A DNA stretch of 49,308 bases from Reyranellaceae bacterium (GTDB taxonomy: Bacteria; Pseudomonadota; Alphaproteobacteria; Reyranellales; Reyranellaceae): the NCBI GenBank assembly GCA_022844045.1, contig JALHMM010000041.1, positions 1 through 49,308 on the forward strand, read 5' to 3'. Positions 24,203 through 33,085 of this stretch are shown in pieces (the stretch's first letter is position 1; every line of letters starts with the position of its first letter). Made by a program: the position numbers and the translations under genes. The notes beneath the pieces were generated by a model, which saw only the letters and a program-made list of their open reading frames with translations, did no database searches and was not told the DNA's origin.

Positions 24203-25216
24203 ATGAACGCGCTGCCGATCCTGCCGACCATGGGCGTTGGCAGCTATGCCTCGCCGGGTTGGTTCATCCTGAGCCAGCGCCGCGCACGCGAGGGCGATTT
24301 CGGGCCGGGCGATCTCGACGAGCTCTACGAGGACGCCACGCGCATCGCCGTCGCCGACCAGATCGAGGCCGGCCTCGACATCATCAGTGACGGCGAACTG
24401 CGCCGGCAGCGCTTCGTCTTCGAGGTCTTCTCCAAACTGCGCGGCCTGAAGCGCGTGCCACCGCTGCGCAAGCTGGGCGTCCCGGGCTACGACATGGCGC
24501 CGCACTTCACACCCGATGGCGCGGTCAGCGCCCCCGACGGGCTGGGCGTTGTCGAGGAGTTCAAGGCGCTCAAGCGGCTGGCGCCCGGCCGCCATCTCAA
24601 GGTCGCGCTACCCGGCCCACTGACCTTCGCCGGTTTCATGGAGGCCGGCGGCCGCGACTCCGGCGCGATCGTCGACGAGCTGGTGGCCATCGTGCGCGCC
24701 GAACTTGCGGGGCTGGTCGCGGCCGGCGCCGACTACATCCAGCTCGACGAACCCGGCCTGCCGGGACGGCCCTTTGGACTGTCGCTGGAAGACAGCGTCG
24801 CCGTGATCAACCGTGCCACGTCAGGCTTCAGCGTACGCCGCGCGGTGCACGTCTGCTTCGGCAACAACGCCGGCCGGCCGATGGCCGACCGTGACATCGC
24901 CCGCCTCGTGCCGGCGCTCCTGACGCTCGACGCCGAGGAGGTGTCGCTGGAATACGCCAACCGCGAAATGGCCCAGCTCGAAACGATCGGCGCACTCGCC
25001 GATCACTTCGATGTCGGCGTCGGCGTGCTCGACGTGAAGAACTTCCACATCGAGTCACCGCAGAAGATCGCCGAACGTATCGCGCTGTGCCTCAAACACG
25101 CCCCCGCCGCGCGTCTGCGGATCACCGCCGATTGCGGCTTCTCCGCCCTGCCACGTGGCCTGGCGCGGCGCAAGATGGTGGCGCTGGTCGAGGGGGCGAG
25201 GTTGGCCCGTCGTTAA
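24203..25216 (+). CDS. MetE C-terminal-like (cobalamin-independent methionine synthase fold) protein
   Basis: The 337-residue protein has the catalytic-domain barrel of MetE alone. The zinc site is complete: His216 and Cys218 (VHVCFG), Glu250 (SLEYAN) and Cys311 (TADCGF). The N-terminal half of full MetE is missing, as in archaeal-type or core MetE-like methyltransferases. ATG 24203 follows GGAGAGG. It is likely a zinc-dependent methyl transfer enzyme with a thiol acceptor; homocysteine is possible but unproven. Confidence 0.88.
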   Translation: MNALPILPTMGVGSYASPGWFILSQRRAREGDFGPGDLDELYEDATRIAVADQIEAGLDIISDGELRRQRFVFEVFSKLRGLKRVPPLRKLGVPGYDMAPHFTPDGAVSAPDGLGVVEEFKALKRLAPGRHLKVALPGPLTFAGFMEAGGRDSGAIVDELVAIVRAELAGLVAAGADYIQLDEPGLPGRPFGLSLEDSVAVINRATSGFSVRRAVHVCFGNNAGRPMADRDIARLVPALLTLDAEEVSLEYANREMAQLETIGALADHFDVGVGVLDVKNFHIESPQKIAERIALCLKHAPAARLRITADCGFSALPRGLARRKMVALVEGARLARR

Positions 25217-25318
25217 GCTCCGACCTGCCGCCGGACCGTGCGCTCGGCGGCGGTCGCCGAAGTCCTCAATCGGCCACAATCGGGGATCGATATGGGGCGT
25301 CTCCCGGTGGAGGCGTCC

Positions 25319-25528
25319 ATGACACAGCGGGAATTGAACAGGGTCTGGGCCACGCATCTGAGCGGCGGCCATGGCGCGGATGTCGCCTGCCGCTCGACGG
25401 CCCAGTTCGAGATCGTCGACAGCGTCGTATCGGGCCGCTCCTGGGCGCGCCCGTTGGGCGGCGTTGAATGGTCCGAGGTCAAGCCGACCGGCACCAACGC
25501 GATCAGCGAGCTGCTGCGCGAGCTATAG
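25319..25528 (+). CDS. Small hypothetical protein
   Basis: A 69-residue open frame starts at ATG 25319 behind GGTGGAGG at a good distance. The product (MTQRELNRVWATHLSGGHGA...) has no motif I recognise, no signal peptide and no membrane segment. It is alone between the MetE-like and MFS genes, and a competing open frame exists on the other strand. The Shine-Dalgarno and amino-acid balance favour the plus strand. Confidence 0.5.
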   Translation: MTQRELNRVWATHLSGGHGADVACRSTAQFEIVDSVVSGRSWARPLGGVEWSEVKPTGTNAISELLREL

Positions 25529-25606
25529 ACCCTCACCTGATGCAGGGGTGAGACCGCGCAATCGTCTGTTGGGACTGCGAGGACGGGCCACTATGGTCCG
25601 CGCCCG

Positions 25607-26842
25607 ATGGACGGTTCTGACACGACCGCGGAACGCCCCGCAACCCCGGCGTCGCCCCGCATGCCCGGGCGCTCGCTGCGCAACATCGCGCTCCTGGCGA
25701 TGTGCCAGGCGCTGACGCAGAGCGGCAACACGCTGATGTTCGCCTCCTCGGCGCTGGCTGTGCTGACCATCGTCTCGCCCGATACGCGCATGTGGGCGAA
25801 TTTGCCGGTCACCATGCAGCATCTGGGCGTGATGCTCTCGGTGTTCCCGGCCTCGATGCTGATGATGCGCCGCGGGCGGCGCTTCGGCTTCCGCGTCGGC
25901 TCGACCATGGGCATGACCGGCTCGCTGCTGGCGGCCATCGGCCTGGGCGTCGGCAGCTTCCCCCTAATGTGCGTCGGCGGCCTGTTCCTCGGCAACGCCA
26001 TTGCCAACATGCAGCTTTACCGCTTCGCCGCCGTCGAGCTGGCGCCGCCGATTTTCCGGGCACAGGCGATCTCCTATGTCACGGCGGGCGGCGTGCTGGC
26101 GGGCATCATCGGCCCGGCGATGGCGCGTTTCACGCCCGATCTGTGGCTGCCGACTTTCCAGGCGAGCTTTGTCTTCGTCATCGCGTTGCACGCGATCGTC
26201 TTCGTGATCCACGGCTTCATCGACTATCCCGAGGTCAAGGCGGTCGATGTCGAGGGACCGCAGCGGCCACTGCTCGAGATCATCACCCAGCCGACCTATA
26301 TGGTGGCGGCATCCGGCGGCATGATCGCCTTCGGTGTGATGTCCTTCGTCATGGCCGCCTCGCCGCTCGCCATCGTGCAATGTGGGCTGTCGCGCACCGA
26401 GGCGCCGATCACGATCTTCGTCCACGTCATGGGCATGTTCGTGCCCTCGTTCTTCACCGGCCACCTGATCAACCGCTTCGGCATTTTCAACGTCATGGTC
26501 GCCGGCAGCGTGCTGCTGGTCGGCGGCGTCGCCGTGGCGCTGCTGGGGATCACCGAGTGGCATTTCCGCGGCGCGCTCGGGCTGAACGGCGTCGGCTGGA
26601 ACTTCATGTTCGTCGGCGCCACCACGCTCCTGACCACGACCTACCGGCCGGCCGAGCGCGGCAAGGCGCAGGCGTTCAACGACTTCGCGGTGTTCGGCAC
26701 GACGACCCTGGCCAGCATCATGGCCAGCGTCGTGCTCGAGCTGAAGGGCTGGGCGGTGCTGAACTACATCGCGCTGGCGCTGGTGCTGGTGGCGCTGGCG
26801 GTGATCGGCGTGTTCCGTCTGCGCCGTCCGTCGCGGGTCTGA
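25607..26842 (+). CDS. MFS transporter
   Basis: The 411-residue protein has about twelve hydrophobic segments and the cytoplasmic loop [13 protein letters not shown] after helix 2, which matches the MFS GxxxDRxGRR-type motif. A second-half counterpart, HLINRFG, is present. It is an inner-membrane secondary transporter. The N-terminal 25 residues are polar and probably cytoplasmic. There is no clear ribosome site before ATG 25607. The cargo is unknown. Confidence 0.88.
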   Translation: MDGSDTTAERPATPASPRMPGRSLRNIALLAMCQALTQSGNTLMFASSALAVLTIVSPDTRMWANLPVTMQHLGVMLSVFPASMLMMRRGRRFGFRVGSTMGMTGSLLAAIGLGVGSFPLMCVGGLFLGNAIANMQLYRFAAVELAPPIFRAQAISYVTAGGVLAGIIGPAMARFTPDLWLPTFQASFVFVIALHAIVFVIHGFIDYPEVKAVDVEGPQRPLLEIITQPTYMVAASGGMIAFGVMSFVMAASPLAIVQCGLSRTEAPITIFVHVMGMFVPSFFTGHLINRFGIFNVMVAGSVLLVGGVAVALLGITEWHFRGALGLNGVGWNFMFVGATTLLTTTYRPAERGKAQAFNDFAVFGTTTLASIMASVVLELKGWAVLNYIALALVLVALAVIGVFRLRRPSRV

Positions 26843-26910
26843 GCGCTGGTGCGCCGGACGCCCCTCGCTATACTGCGCCGCAACATGTCCTATCGCCCCC
26901 TCGCTCTCGC

Positions 26911-27675
26911 ATGAATCCCACCGTCGCTTTCGTCGCCGCGCGCAGCGCCGATGCGCGCGAGGCGGCCAAGCGTCTGCGCAAGCGGTATGACGAGGTCTCG
27001 CCGAACAAGGCCGATGTGATCATCGCGCTCGGCGGTGACGGCTTCATGCTGCAGATGCTGCACCGCTTCATGGGACGCGACGTGCCGATCTACGGCATGA
27101 ATCGCGGCACGGTCGGGTTCCTGATGAACGCCTGGCGCGAGCAAGGGCTGTTCCAACGGCTCGAACGGGCGCAGCGCGTCGTGCTGAACCCGCTGCTGAT
27201 GGCGGCGCGCACGGTGGGCGGCGAGACGATCGAGGCGCACGCCATCAACGAGGTCTCGCTGCTGCGCCAGACGCGCCAGACCGCCAAGATCGCGATCTCC
27301 ATCGACGGCCAGAAGCGCCTCGACGAGCTGGTCTGCGACGGCGTGATGGTGGCGACGCCGGCCGGCTCGACCGCCTACAACCTCTCGGTGCACGGCCCGA
27401 TCCTGCCGCTGGGCGCCGGCCTGCTGGCGCTGACGCCGATCAGCCCGTTCCGTCCCCGGCGCTGGCGCGGCGCCGTGCTGCCCCGCGCCGCCAAAGTGAC
27501 GCTCGACATCTTGGAGGCGGGCAAGCGGCCGGTCAGCGCGGTGGCCGACTCGACCGAAGTGCGCAACGTCACCTCGGTGACGGTGACCGAGGACACGACG
27601 CGCTCGCTCACCCTGCTGTTCGATCCCGAGCACCATCTCGAGGAGCGAATCCTGAAGGAACAGTTCCTTTCGTGA
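26911..27675 (+). CDS. nadK: NAD kinase
   Basis: The 254-residue enzyme has the GGDG motif at 41-44, the NE motif at 113-114 (AINEVSL) and TPAGSTAY at 149-156, all signatures of NAD kinase, which makes NADP from NAD and ATP. The length fits the short bacterial form. No Shine-Dalgarno is visible before ATG 26911. A TATACT about 37 bases upstream could be a -10 element for its own promoter. A composite repeat follows 19 bases after the stop. Confidence 0.94.
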   Translation: MNPTVAFVAARSADAREAAKRLRKRYDEVSPNKADVIIALGGDGFMLQMLHRFMGRDVPIYGMNRGTVGFLMNAWREQGLFQRLERAQRVVLNPLLMAARTVGGETIEAHAINEVSLLRQTRQTAKIAISIDGQKRLDELVCDGVMVATPAGSTAYNLSVHGPILPLGAGLLALTPISPFRPRRWRGAVLPRAAKVTLDILEAGKRPVSAVADSTEVRNVTSVTVTEDTTRSLTLLFDPEHHLEERILKEQFLS

Positions 27676-27693
27676 GTGATGCGCTGCTCTCTA

Positions 27694-27815
27694 CCTTCCC
27701 CCGGAGGGGGAAGGTGCCCGAAGGGCGGATGGGGGATGTCGAAGACAGACACCGCCGTTCGTCTTCGACACCCCCCATCCGGCGCTCCGCGCCACCTTCC
27801 CCCTCCGGGGGAAGG
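27694..27815. repeat. Composite palindromic repeat, copy B
   Basis: Same design as copy A: the left half 27694-27735 has the CCTTCCCCCGGAGGGGGAAGG hairpin and the CGGATGGGGG block, and the right half 27771-27815 inverts it. The centre is different and holds its own palindrome, TGTCGAAGAC...GTCTTCGACA. The right end GGGGGAAGGTAA runs straight into the ATG at 27819, so the repeat supplies the ribosome-binding site of the next gene. Confidence 0.87.
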
Positions 27816-27818
27816 TAA

Positions 27819-28940
27819 ATGTCGATCGACGACGACAAGAAGCGCGTCGCCGAGGAGCGCGCCAAGCGGCTGAAGGGTTTCGTCGGGCACACCGGCTGGC
27901 GCTACTTCGCGCTCGCCATGGTGATCGGCGGCATCGGCGGCTTTCTCTTTCATATGCTGCGCATGCCGCTGGCCTGGATGATGGGCGCCGCCGTGTTCTG
28001 CACCATAGCGGCGATGGCCGGCGCGCCGGTGGGCGTCAACAACCGCCTGCGCCAGATCATGATGGTGATCCTGGGCGTGCTGCTGGGCAGCGGCTTCTCG
28101 CCTGATATGATCGAGCACGTACCGAAATGGCTGCTGACCATGGTCGTGCTTGTGGCGATGAGCGCCGCCAGCGCCGGCAGCGTCTGGTGGCTGCTGCGCA
28201 AGCGCGGTGGCTACGACGCGCGCACGTCCTACTTCTCCGCCATGCCGGGCGGGCTGAACGAAATGGTGATGCTGGGCTCGGTCTACGGCGCCAACGAGCG
28301 CACCGTGGCCCTGATGCACGCCGTGCGCATCCTCACCGTGGTCACGGTGATCCCGTTCTTCTATCGCCTGATGTACGGCACGGTCTCCTCGGTCTTCGAT
28401 GCCGCCGCGGCGCCGTCGCTCACCCCGCGCGATATCGCGATCCTGGTCGCCTGCGGCGTCGTCGGCGCGCTCATCGCCACCCGCATCAAGATGCCCGCCG
28501 GCATGATGTTCGGTCCGATGCTAGCCAGCGGCGTCGTGCACCTGCTGGGCTGGACGGCGTCGAAGCCGCCGGGCGAGCTGGTGGCGCTGGCCCAGGTGAT
28601 CATCGGATCGGCGATCGGCTGCCGTTTCGTCGGCGCCGTCTTCCGCGAGGTGGCGCGCGACCTGCTCTACGGCTTTCTCGCCGCCATCATGCTGATCCTG
28701 ATCGCCGTCGCCTTCGCCCAGCTCGGCCACTACCTCAGCGGCCTGCCGACCGACGACATCGCACTCTCCTACGCGCCGGGCGGTTTCGCCGAGATGAGCC
28801 TGGTCGGCCTGGCGTTGCACGCCGACATCGCCATGGTGGCGACGCATCACCTGTTCCGCATCTTCGCCATCGTCTTCGTCGGCACCTGGTTCTATCGCCG
28901 CTTCGTCGAGCCCAAGCTGCGCGCGCCGCCTACGCCCTGA
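27819..28940 (+). CDS. AbrB family (AmoA-type) membrane protein
   Basis: The 373-residue protein is a polytopic membrane protein of the PF05145 family, with about ten hydrophobic segments in two internal repeats. The paired motifs are LAWMMGAA / AGMMFGPML and FSAMPGGLNEM / LSYAPGGFAEM. Despite the name it is not the AbrB transcription factor. Some relatives are linked to export or ammonia-related functions, but the role is uncertain. Translation probably uses the GGGGGAAGG end of the upstream repeat. Its stop overlaps the convergent SDR gene by 11 bases. Confidence 0.9.
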   Translation: MSIDDDKKRVAEERAKRLKGFVGHTGWRYFALAMVIGGIGGFLFHMLRMPLAWMMGAAVFCTIAAMAGAPVGVNNRLRQIMMVILGVLLGSGFSPDMIEHVPKWLLTMVVLVAMSAASAGSVWWLLRKRGGYDARTSYFSAMPGGLNEMVMLGSVYGANERTVALMHAVRILTVVTVIPFFYRLMYGTVSSVFDAAAAPSLTPRDIAILVACGVVGALIATRIKMPAGMMFGPMLASGVVHLLGWTASKPPGELVALAQVIIGSAIGCRFVGAVFREVARDLLYGFLAAIMLILIAVAFAQLGHYLSGLPTDDIALSYAPGGFAEMSLVGLALHADIAMVATHHLFRIFAIVFVGTWFYRRFVEPKLRAPPTP

Positions 28941-29727
28941 TCGTGATACCTCCGTCGACGATCAGCAGGTGGCCGTTGACGTAAGCCGATTCGTCCGAGG
29001 CCAGGAACAGCGCGGCGTTGGCCGTGTCCCACGCCGTGCCCATCTTGCCGGTGGGCGAAGCACGGTCGCGGATGGCGATCATCTTGTCGTAGTCGCCGGC
29101 GGCGTACTGGTTCTTCAGGATGTCGATCATCGGCGTGTGCATCAGGCCGGGCAGGATGGCGTTGCAGCGGATTCCCTTCTCCGCGTACATCAGCGCCACC
29201 GCCTGGGTGAAGCTGTTCACCGCGCCCTTGCTGGCGTTGTAGGCGATGTAGCGGATGCCCTTGGGCGCGCGCAGCGAGGCGATCGACGAGACGTTGATGA
29301 TGGCGCCCTTGCGCTGCGCCTCCATGACCGGCAGCACGTGCTTGCAGGTCAGGAAGAAGCTCTTCACGTTCACATCGAAGACCAGGTCCCAGTCCTTCTC
29401 CTCGAGCTCGACCGGGCCGCCGTCGCGGCTGATACCGACATTGTTGTCGAGCACGTCGATGCGGCCCCACCTGCCGAGGCAGGCCTGGACCATACCCTTC
29501 ACGTCGGCCGAGTTGCTGGCGTCGCCAGCGAAGGCCGCCGCCTCGCCGCCCTCGCTCTTGATAATGCCCACGGTCTCCTCGGCGGCGGCGAGATTGCGAT
29601 CGACGCAGAAGACGCGGGCGCCCTCGCGCGCGAAGGTCACGGCTGTGGCCTTGCCGTTGCCCCAGCCCGGCCCGCTCGAGCCGGCGCCCACCACCATCGC
29701 CACCTTGTCCTTCAGCCGCGTACCCAT
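28930..29727 (-). CDS. Short-chain dehydrogenase/reductase
   Basis: The 265-residue SDR has a nucleotide-binding VGAGSSGPGWGNGKA, slightly longer than the usual TGxxxGxG, then DNNVGIS (NNAG-like), a catalytic Ser in INVSSIAS, and Tyr-x3-Lys in YNASKGA. The end, GHLLIVDGGITI, is classical. It oxidises or reduces a hydroxyl/keto group with NAD(P). The family is broad and the substrate is unknown. Confidence 0.9.
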   Translation of the reverse strand: MGTRLKDKVAMVVGAGSSGPGWGNGKATAVTFAREGARVFCVDRNLAAAEETVGIIKSEGGEAAAFAGDASNSADVKGMVQACLGRWGRIDVLDNNVGISRDGGPVELEEKDWDLVFDVNVKSFFLTCKHVLPVMEAQRKGAIINVSSIASLRAPKGIRYIAYNASKGAVNSFTQAVALMYAEKGIRCNAILPGLMHTPMIDILKNQYAAGDYDKMIAIRDRASPTGKMGTAWDTANAALFLASDESAYVNGHLLIVDGGITIRA

Positions 29728-29823
29728 GTGAAACCATTCCTTTCGCTGTCGCCGCCGAGCCTAGCGCCCCGGCGCATCCTGTGTGAAGCTTCGCCGCCCG
29801 TGACGATCAGGAGGAAATGGCGC

Positions 29824-30336
29824 GTGGATGATCGCGATTTCGTCGCCGGACTGGCGACACGTGAATCGGTATCGCTGCCGGAACGACCGGGCTTTCTGCC
29901 GCCAATGAAGCTGGGTTCGAGCTTCGTCGGCGAGGTCGGTGACGCCGATGTCAAGCAGGTGATCGGCGTCTTCGGCATCCCCGCCGGCGAGCCGGAAGCG
30001 GCTGGCGACGCGCCCGGCATCCGCATGGCGATCCACCGCCTGTCCAACGGCCAGGCCGCGGTCGTCGTCGGCGCCATCGGCGATGCCAGCGACAAGACCG
30101 CCGACTGGGTTCCTTTTGACGTATCACGCGGTCGCTCGATGCTCGCCGGTCTGCGCTGCCGGGCGGCGCTGGAGGGCCGCGACATCGAGGCCTTGGCGCA
30201 CGCCGTGAGCTATCTGAGCTGGCTCGCGTACGAGGCGCCCTTCGTCGCCACGTTCGAAGCCGAGCGCGTCGCCGTGCTGGAGATGGGCCAAGGCTGCATG
30301 GTGGTGACGGCCAAGGCGCGCTTCGGCCCGCCCTGA
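29824..30336 (+). CDS. Conserved-looking hypothetical protein
   Basis: A 170-residue frame begins at GTG 29824, 9 bases after a perfect AGGAGG (29809-29814), which decides the start; the open frame further upstream is the shadow of the SDR gene. No motif, signal peptide or membrane segment is recognised. The predicted chain is mixed alpha/beta with several Val/Ala-rich strands. It precedes the Bug receptor by 36 bases and may share its transcript. Confidence 0.7.
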   Translation: MDDRDFVAGLATRESVSLPERPGFLPPMKLGSSFVGEVGDADVKQVIGVFGIPAGEPEAAGDAPGIRMAIHRLSNGQAAVVVGAIGDASDKTADWVPFDVSRGRSMLAGLRCRAALEGRDIEALAHAVSYLSWLAYEAPFVATFEAERVAVLEMGQGCMVVTAKARFGPP

Positions 30337-30372
30337 CGACCTGACGCCAACAATGAATCCGAGGAGGCAACG

Positions 30373-31356
30373 ATGACGGGTACTTCGAGCAAGCTAGGCC
30401 GCCGCGCGGTCCTCGGCGGTGGCGCCGCCGCTGCCTTGGCCGCACCGGCGATCGCGCAGCAGGGCGAGTGGCCCAACAAGCCGGTGCGCGTGGTGATCGC
30501 CTATCCACCGGGTGGACCGACCGACATCTCGACGCGCATCGTGCTCGACAAGGTCCAGTCGTTGTTCGGCCAGCCGTTCATTTTCGACAATCGCGGCGGC
30601 GCCTCGGGCGCGATCGGCGCGGAGATCGTCAAGAACGCACCCAACGACGGCTACACGCTGCTGGGCATGACGGTGGCGATGGTCTGCATCACGCCGCACC
30701 TGCAGCCGATCCCTTATCACCCGGTGAACGACTTCGTGCCGGTGGCGCGCATGGCGACCTCGTGGGGCGCGCTGGCGGCGCATCCCTCTGTGCCGGCCAG
30801 CAACATCGCCGAACTGGTGGCGCATGCCAAAGCCAACCCGGGCAAGCTCCATTGGGGCTCCTCGGGCATGGCGACCATCACCCAGCTGTTCGGCGAGATG
30901 CTGAAGTTCGAGGCCGGTATCGACCTCGTGCATGTGCCCTACAAGGGCAGCGCCCAGGCGCTCCAGGCGGTGCTGTCGGGCGAGGTGCAGCTGCAGTTCG
31001 ACCAGCTCACCCTGGCGCAGATCAAGGCGGGTAAGCTCAAGGGCATCGCCATGCTGGGCGAGGTGCGCCATCCCGATCATCCCAACCTGCCGACCATGCG
31101 CGAAGGCGGCTACGGCAAGGACATGGCCGACAGCTGGTACGGCATCATGGCGCCGACTGGCACACCCAAGCCGATTGTCGACAGACTGGCGAAAGCGATC
31201 GGCGAGGCGGTGAAGGATCCGGCCGTCATCGCCAAGCTGCACACCGGCGGGCTGCAGCCGACCTACCTTGACTCCGAGGGGATGCGCGAACGCATCGCCA
31301 TCGAGAGCAAGACCTTCGGCGACGTGATCCGCAAGGCCAACATCAAGATCTCGTAA
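30373..31356 (+). CDS. Bug/TctC-type periplasmic substrate-binding protein
   Basis: The 327-residue protein has a Tat-like export signal (LGRRAVLGGGAAAALAAPAIA) and a TctC-family solute-binding fold, with YPPGGPTDISTR, a DNRGGASGAIGAE loop and VPYKGSAQAL. These proteins bind carboxylates. No TctA or TctB membrane gene is near, so it is an orphan receptor, as is common in this family. A GAGGAGGCAACG site precedes the ATG. The crotonase follows by 9 bases, implying the ligand feeds CoA-ester catabolism (inference). Confidence 0.92.
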   Translation: MTGTSSKLGRRAVLGGGAAAALAAPAIAQQGEWPNKPVRVVIAYPPGGPTDISTRIVLDKVQSLFGQPFIFDNRGGASGAIGAEIVKNAPNDGYTLLGMTVAMVCITPHLQPIPYHPVNDFVPVARMATSWGALAAHPSVPASNIAELVAHAKANPGKLHWGSSGMATITQLFGEMLKFEAGIDLVHVPYKGSAQALQAVLSGEVQLQFDQLTLAQIKAGKLKGIAMLGEVRHPDHPNLPTMREGGYGKDMADSWYGIMAPTGTPKPIVDRLAKAIGEAVKDPAVIAKLHTGGLQPTYLDSEGMRERIAIESKTFGDVIRKANIKIS

Positions 31357-31365
31357 GGAAATCTC

Positions 31366-32109
31366 ATGAGTGACGTCGTCAAGGTCGACCGCCACGGCGC
31401 GGTGACAGTCTTCACCATCAATCGCCCGGACAAGGGCAACGCCATCAGCCGCGCGGTGGCGGCCGACATGCAGGCCGCTTTCGTGGAATTCGACGCCGAT
31501 GCCGCGCAACGCGTCGCGGTGATCACCGGCGCCGGCGACCGGAACTTCTCCGCCGGCGCCGACGTCACCGACCTGCCCGAGCTGTGGCGCTGCATTCCCA
31601 CCGTCGGCATCCAGACCGAGAAGCCTGTCATCGCGGCGACCTCGGGCTGGGTGGTCGGCGGCGCCATGGTGATGACCATGATGGCCGACCTCTGTATCTC
31701 CAGCGAGAGCACGAAGTTCTACTACCCCGAGGCCAAACTGGGCTTCACCGGCGGTATCATCTCGGGCCTCGCCGGGCGCATCCCGCACAAGATCGCCATG
31801 GAAATCATCATGATGTGCAAGCCGATGGAGGCGAAGCGCGCCTACGATGTCGGCCTGGTCAACAAGCTGGTGCCGGTCGGCAAGCAGGTCGAGGAGGCCG
31901 TCGCCTGGGGCCAGGAACTGGCGACCTTCGCGCCGCTGGTGTTGAGCACCATCAAGCGCTTCGTGACGCAGACGGTGCTGCCCAAGGGGCCGTCGGAGCT
32001 GATGGGCCATGCCATGGTCGATCTCGAGCGCGTGCGGCTGAGCGAGGACGGCCAGGAAGGCGGCCGCGCCTTCCGCGAGAAACGCACCCCCGTGTTCAAG
32101 GGGCGCTGA
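31366..32109 (+). CDS. Enoyl-CoA hydratase/isomerase (crotonase) family protein
   Basis: The 247-residue protein has the crotonase fold with oxyanion-hole segments NFSAGADV and GWVVGGAMVMTMMADL, and the YYPEAKLGF helix near 122. It acts on acyl-CoA thioesters by hydration, isomerisation or a related step. The C-terminal end EGGRAFREKRTPVFKGR is typical. It lies between the Bug receptor and an oxygenase-like gene on the same strand. The exact reaction is not readable. Confidence 0.9.
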   Translation: MSDVVKVDRHGAVTVFTINRPDKGNAISRAVAADMQAAFVEFDADAAQRVAVITGAGDRNFSAGADVTDLPELWRCIPTVGIQTEKPVIAATSGWVVGGAMVMTMMADLCISSESTKFYYPEAKLGFTGGIISGLAGRIPHKIAMEIIMMCKPMEAKRAYDVGLVNKLVPVGKQVEEAVAWGQELATFAPLVLSTIKRFVTQTVLPKGPSELMGHAMVDLERVRLSEDGQEGGRAFREKRTPVFKGR

Positions 32110-32117
32110 GGCGGGCA

Positions 32118-32732
32118 TTGGGCAGCGGCGACTACCACGCCAGGGGCTTTCGCGTGTTGCGCGGCGGACTGATCGCTCCATTGCGCGAAAGCCTCAAGCA
32201 GGTCGCCGCACCCCTGCTCGATCGCGCCCGCGCCGGCGACTGGCGCGAGACCGACGGCGAGTCGGAAGGCAGCGCCGGCTGGTATGGCCACAAGCCGGTC
32301 GACACCGTCATGGAATTCCTCGGCCCGATGATCGCGCACGCCACCGGCGGCGGCGCCCTGTGGCCGACCTTCTCCTACCTGCGCGTCTATCCGCGCGGCA
32401 CCAAGCTGACGCCGCACACCGACCGCGATTCCTGCGAGGTGGCGATCACCGCCGCGGTCGACGGTAGCGACGCCACGCCCTGGCCGATCCTGCTCGAGGC
32501 AAGCGACGGCACGATCGAATCCATCGACCTCGCGCCCGGCGACATCCTCGTCTACGCCGGCCGTGAGCGATCGCACTGGCGCGAGCCGCTCGACGGCGAC
32601 TGGCGCCTGCAGGCAATGTTCTTTTATGTCCGCCAGGACGGCCCGTTCTCGCGCTGGAAGTACGACACACGCCCGGCGTTGGGTACGCCGCCGCCAAACG
32701 CGTATCCCGACATCGACGAAGCGGCGACGTAG
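32118..32732 (+). CDS. 2-oxoglutarate/Fe(II)-oxygenase-like protein
   Basis: The 204-residue protein carries the facial triad of a jelly-roll dioxygenase: His100 and Asp102 in LTPHTDRDSC and the distal His153 in RERSHWREPL, with an Arg nearby to hold 2-oxoglutarate. It resembles prolyl or aspartyl hydroxylase-type enzymes. The start is taken as TTG 32118, 8 bases past the crotonase stop and preceded by GAGGCGGG. A GTG a few codons later is possible. The role and substrate are unknown. Confidence 0.78.
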   Translation: MGSGDYHARGFRVLRGGLIAPLRESLKQVAAPLLDRARAGDWRETDGESEGSAGWYGHKPVDTVMEFLGPMIAHATGGGALWPTFSYLRVYPRGTKLTPHTDRDSCEVAITAAVDGSDATPWPILLEASDGTIESIDLAPGDILVYAGRERSHWREPLDGDWRLQAMFFYVRQDGPFSRWKYDTRPALGTPPPNAYPDIDEAAT

Positions 32733-32746
32733 CGGCCCCCAGAAGA

Positions 32747-33085
32747 TCAACCTTTCGGCACGCCACCAACGAAGCAGAAGATGACGCCGCGTTCGTTGGC
32801 GCAGATATGGCTGCGACCATCGGGCGATTCCTTCCGCAGCACCACGTCGTGCGGCACGACCACCCAGCGTCCATCGAGCATCGCGCGCCAGAAGCCCTCA
32901 TCGTCGACATAGGCGCGCGTCGGCCGGCAGTCGCGCTCGTCGCAGCACGGCCGGCCAGTGAAGGGATGGACCAGCGTGCGATACCAGTCGTGCTGCTCGG
33001 CGTGCCCATGCCCATGCCGCCCGTCCCGCGCCATCGCCGGCGCGGCCAGCAGGATCGACAGGAGCAGGGCGGCCGCGGCGCGCAT
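32747..33085 (-). CDS. Small secreted Cys-rich hypothetical protein
   Basis: The 112-residue product has a signal peptide (MRAAAALLLSILLAAPAMA) then a His/Gly-rich patch (DGRHGHGHAEQHDW) and five Cys in the mature part (CCDERDC and two later). A WYRTLVHPFTGRPCC region looks compact and conserved, but I know no named family. It could bind metal or be disulfide-linked in the periplasm. Its ATG overlaps the stop of the acyl-CoA ligase, so it is likely co-transcribed. Confidence 0.75.
   Translation of the reverse strand: MRAAAALLLSILLAAPAMARDGRHGHGHAEQHDWYRTLVHPFTGRPCCDERDCRPTRAYVDDEGFWRAMLDGRWVVVPHDVVLRKESPDGRSHICANERGVIFCFVGGVPKG

Noticed and set aside
25213..25536. Minus-strand 107-codon open frame opposite the small hypothetical gene
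   Set aside because: No ribosome site and Ser/Thr/Arg-rich shadow composition; the plus frame has GGAGG at good spacing.
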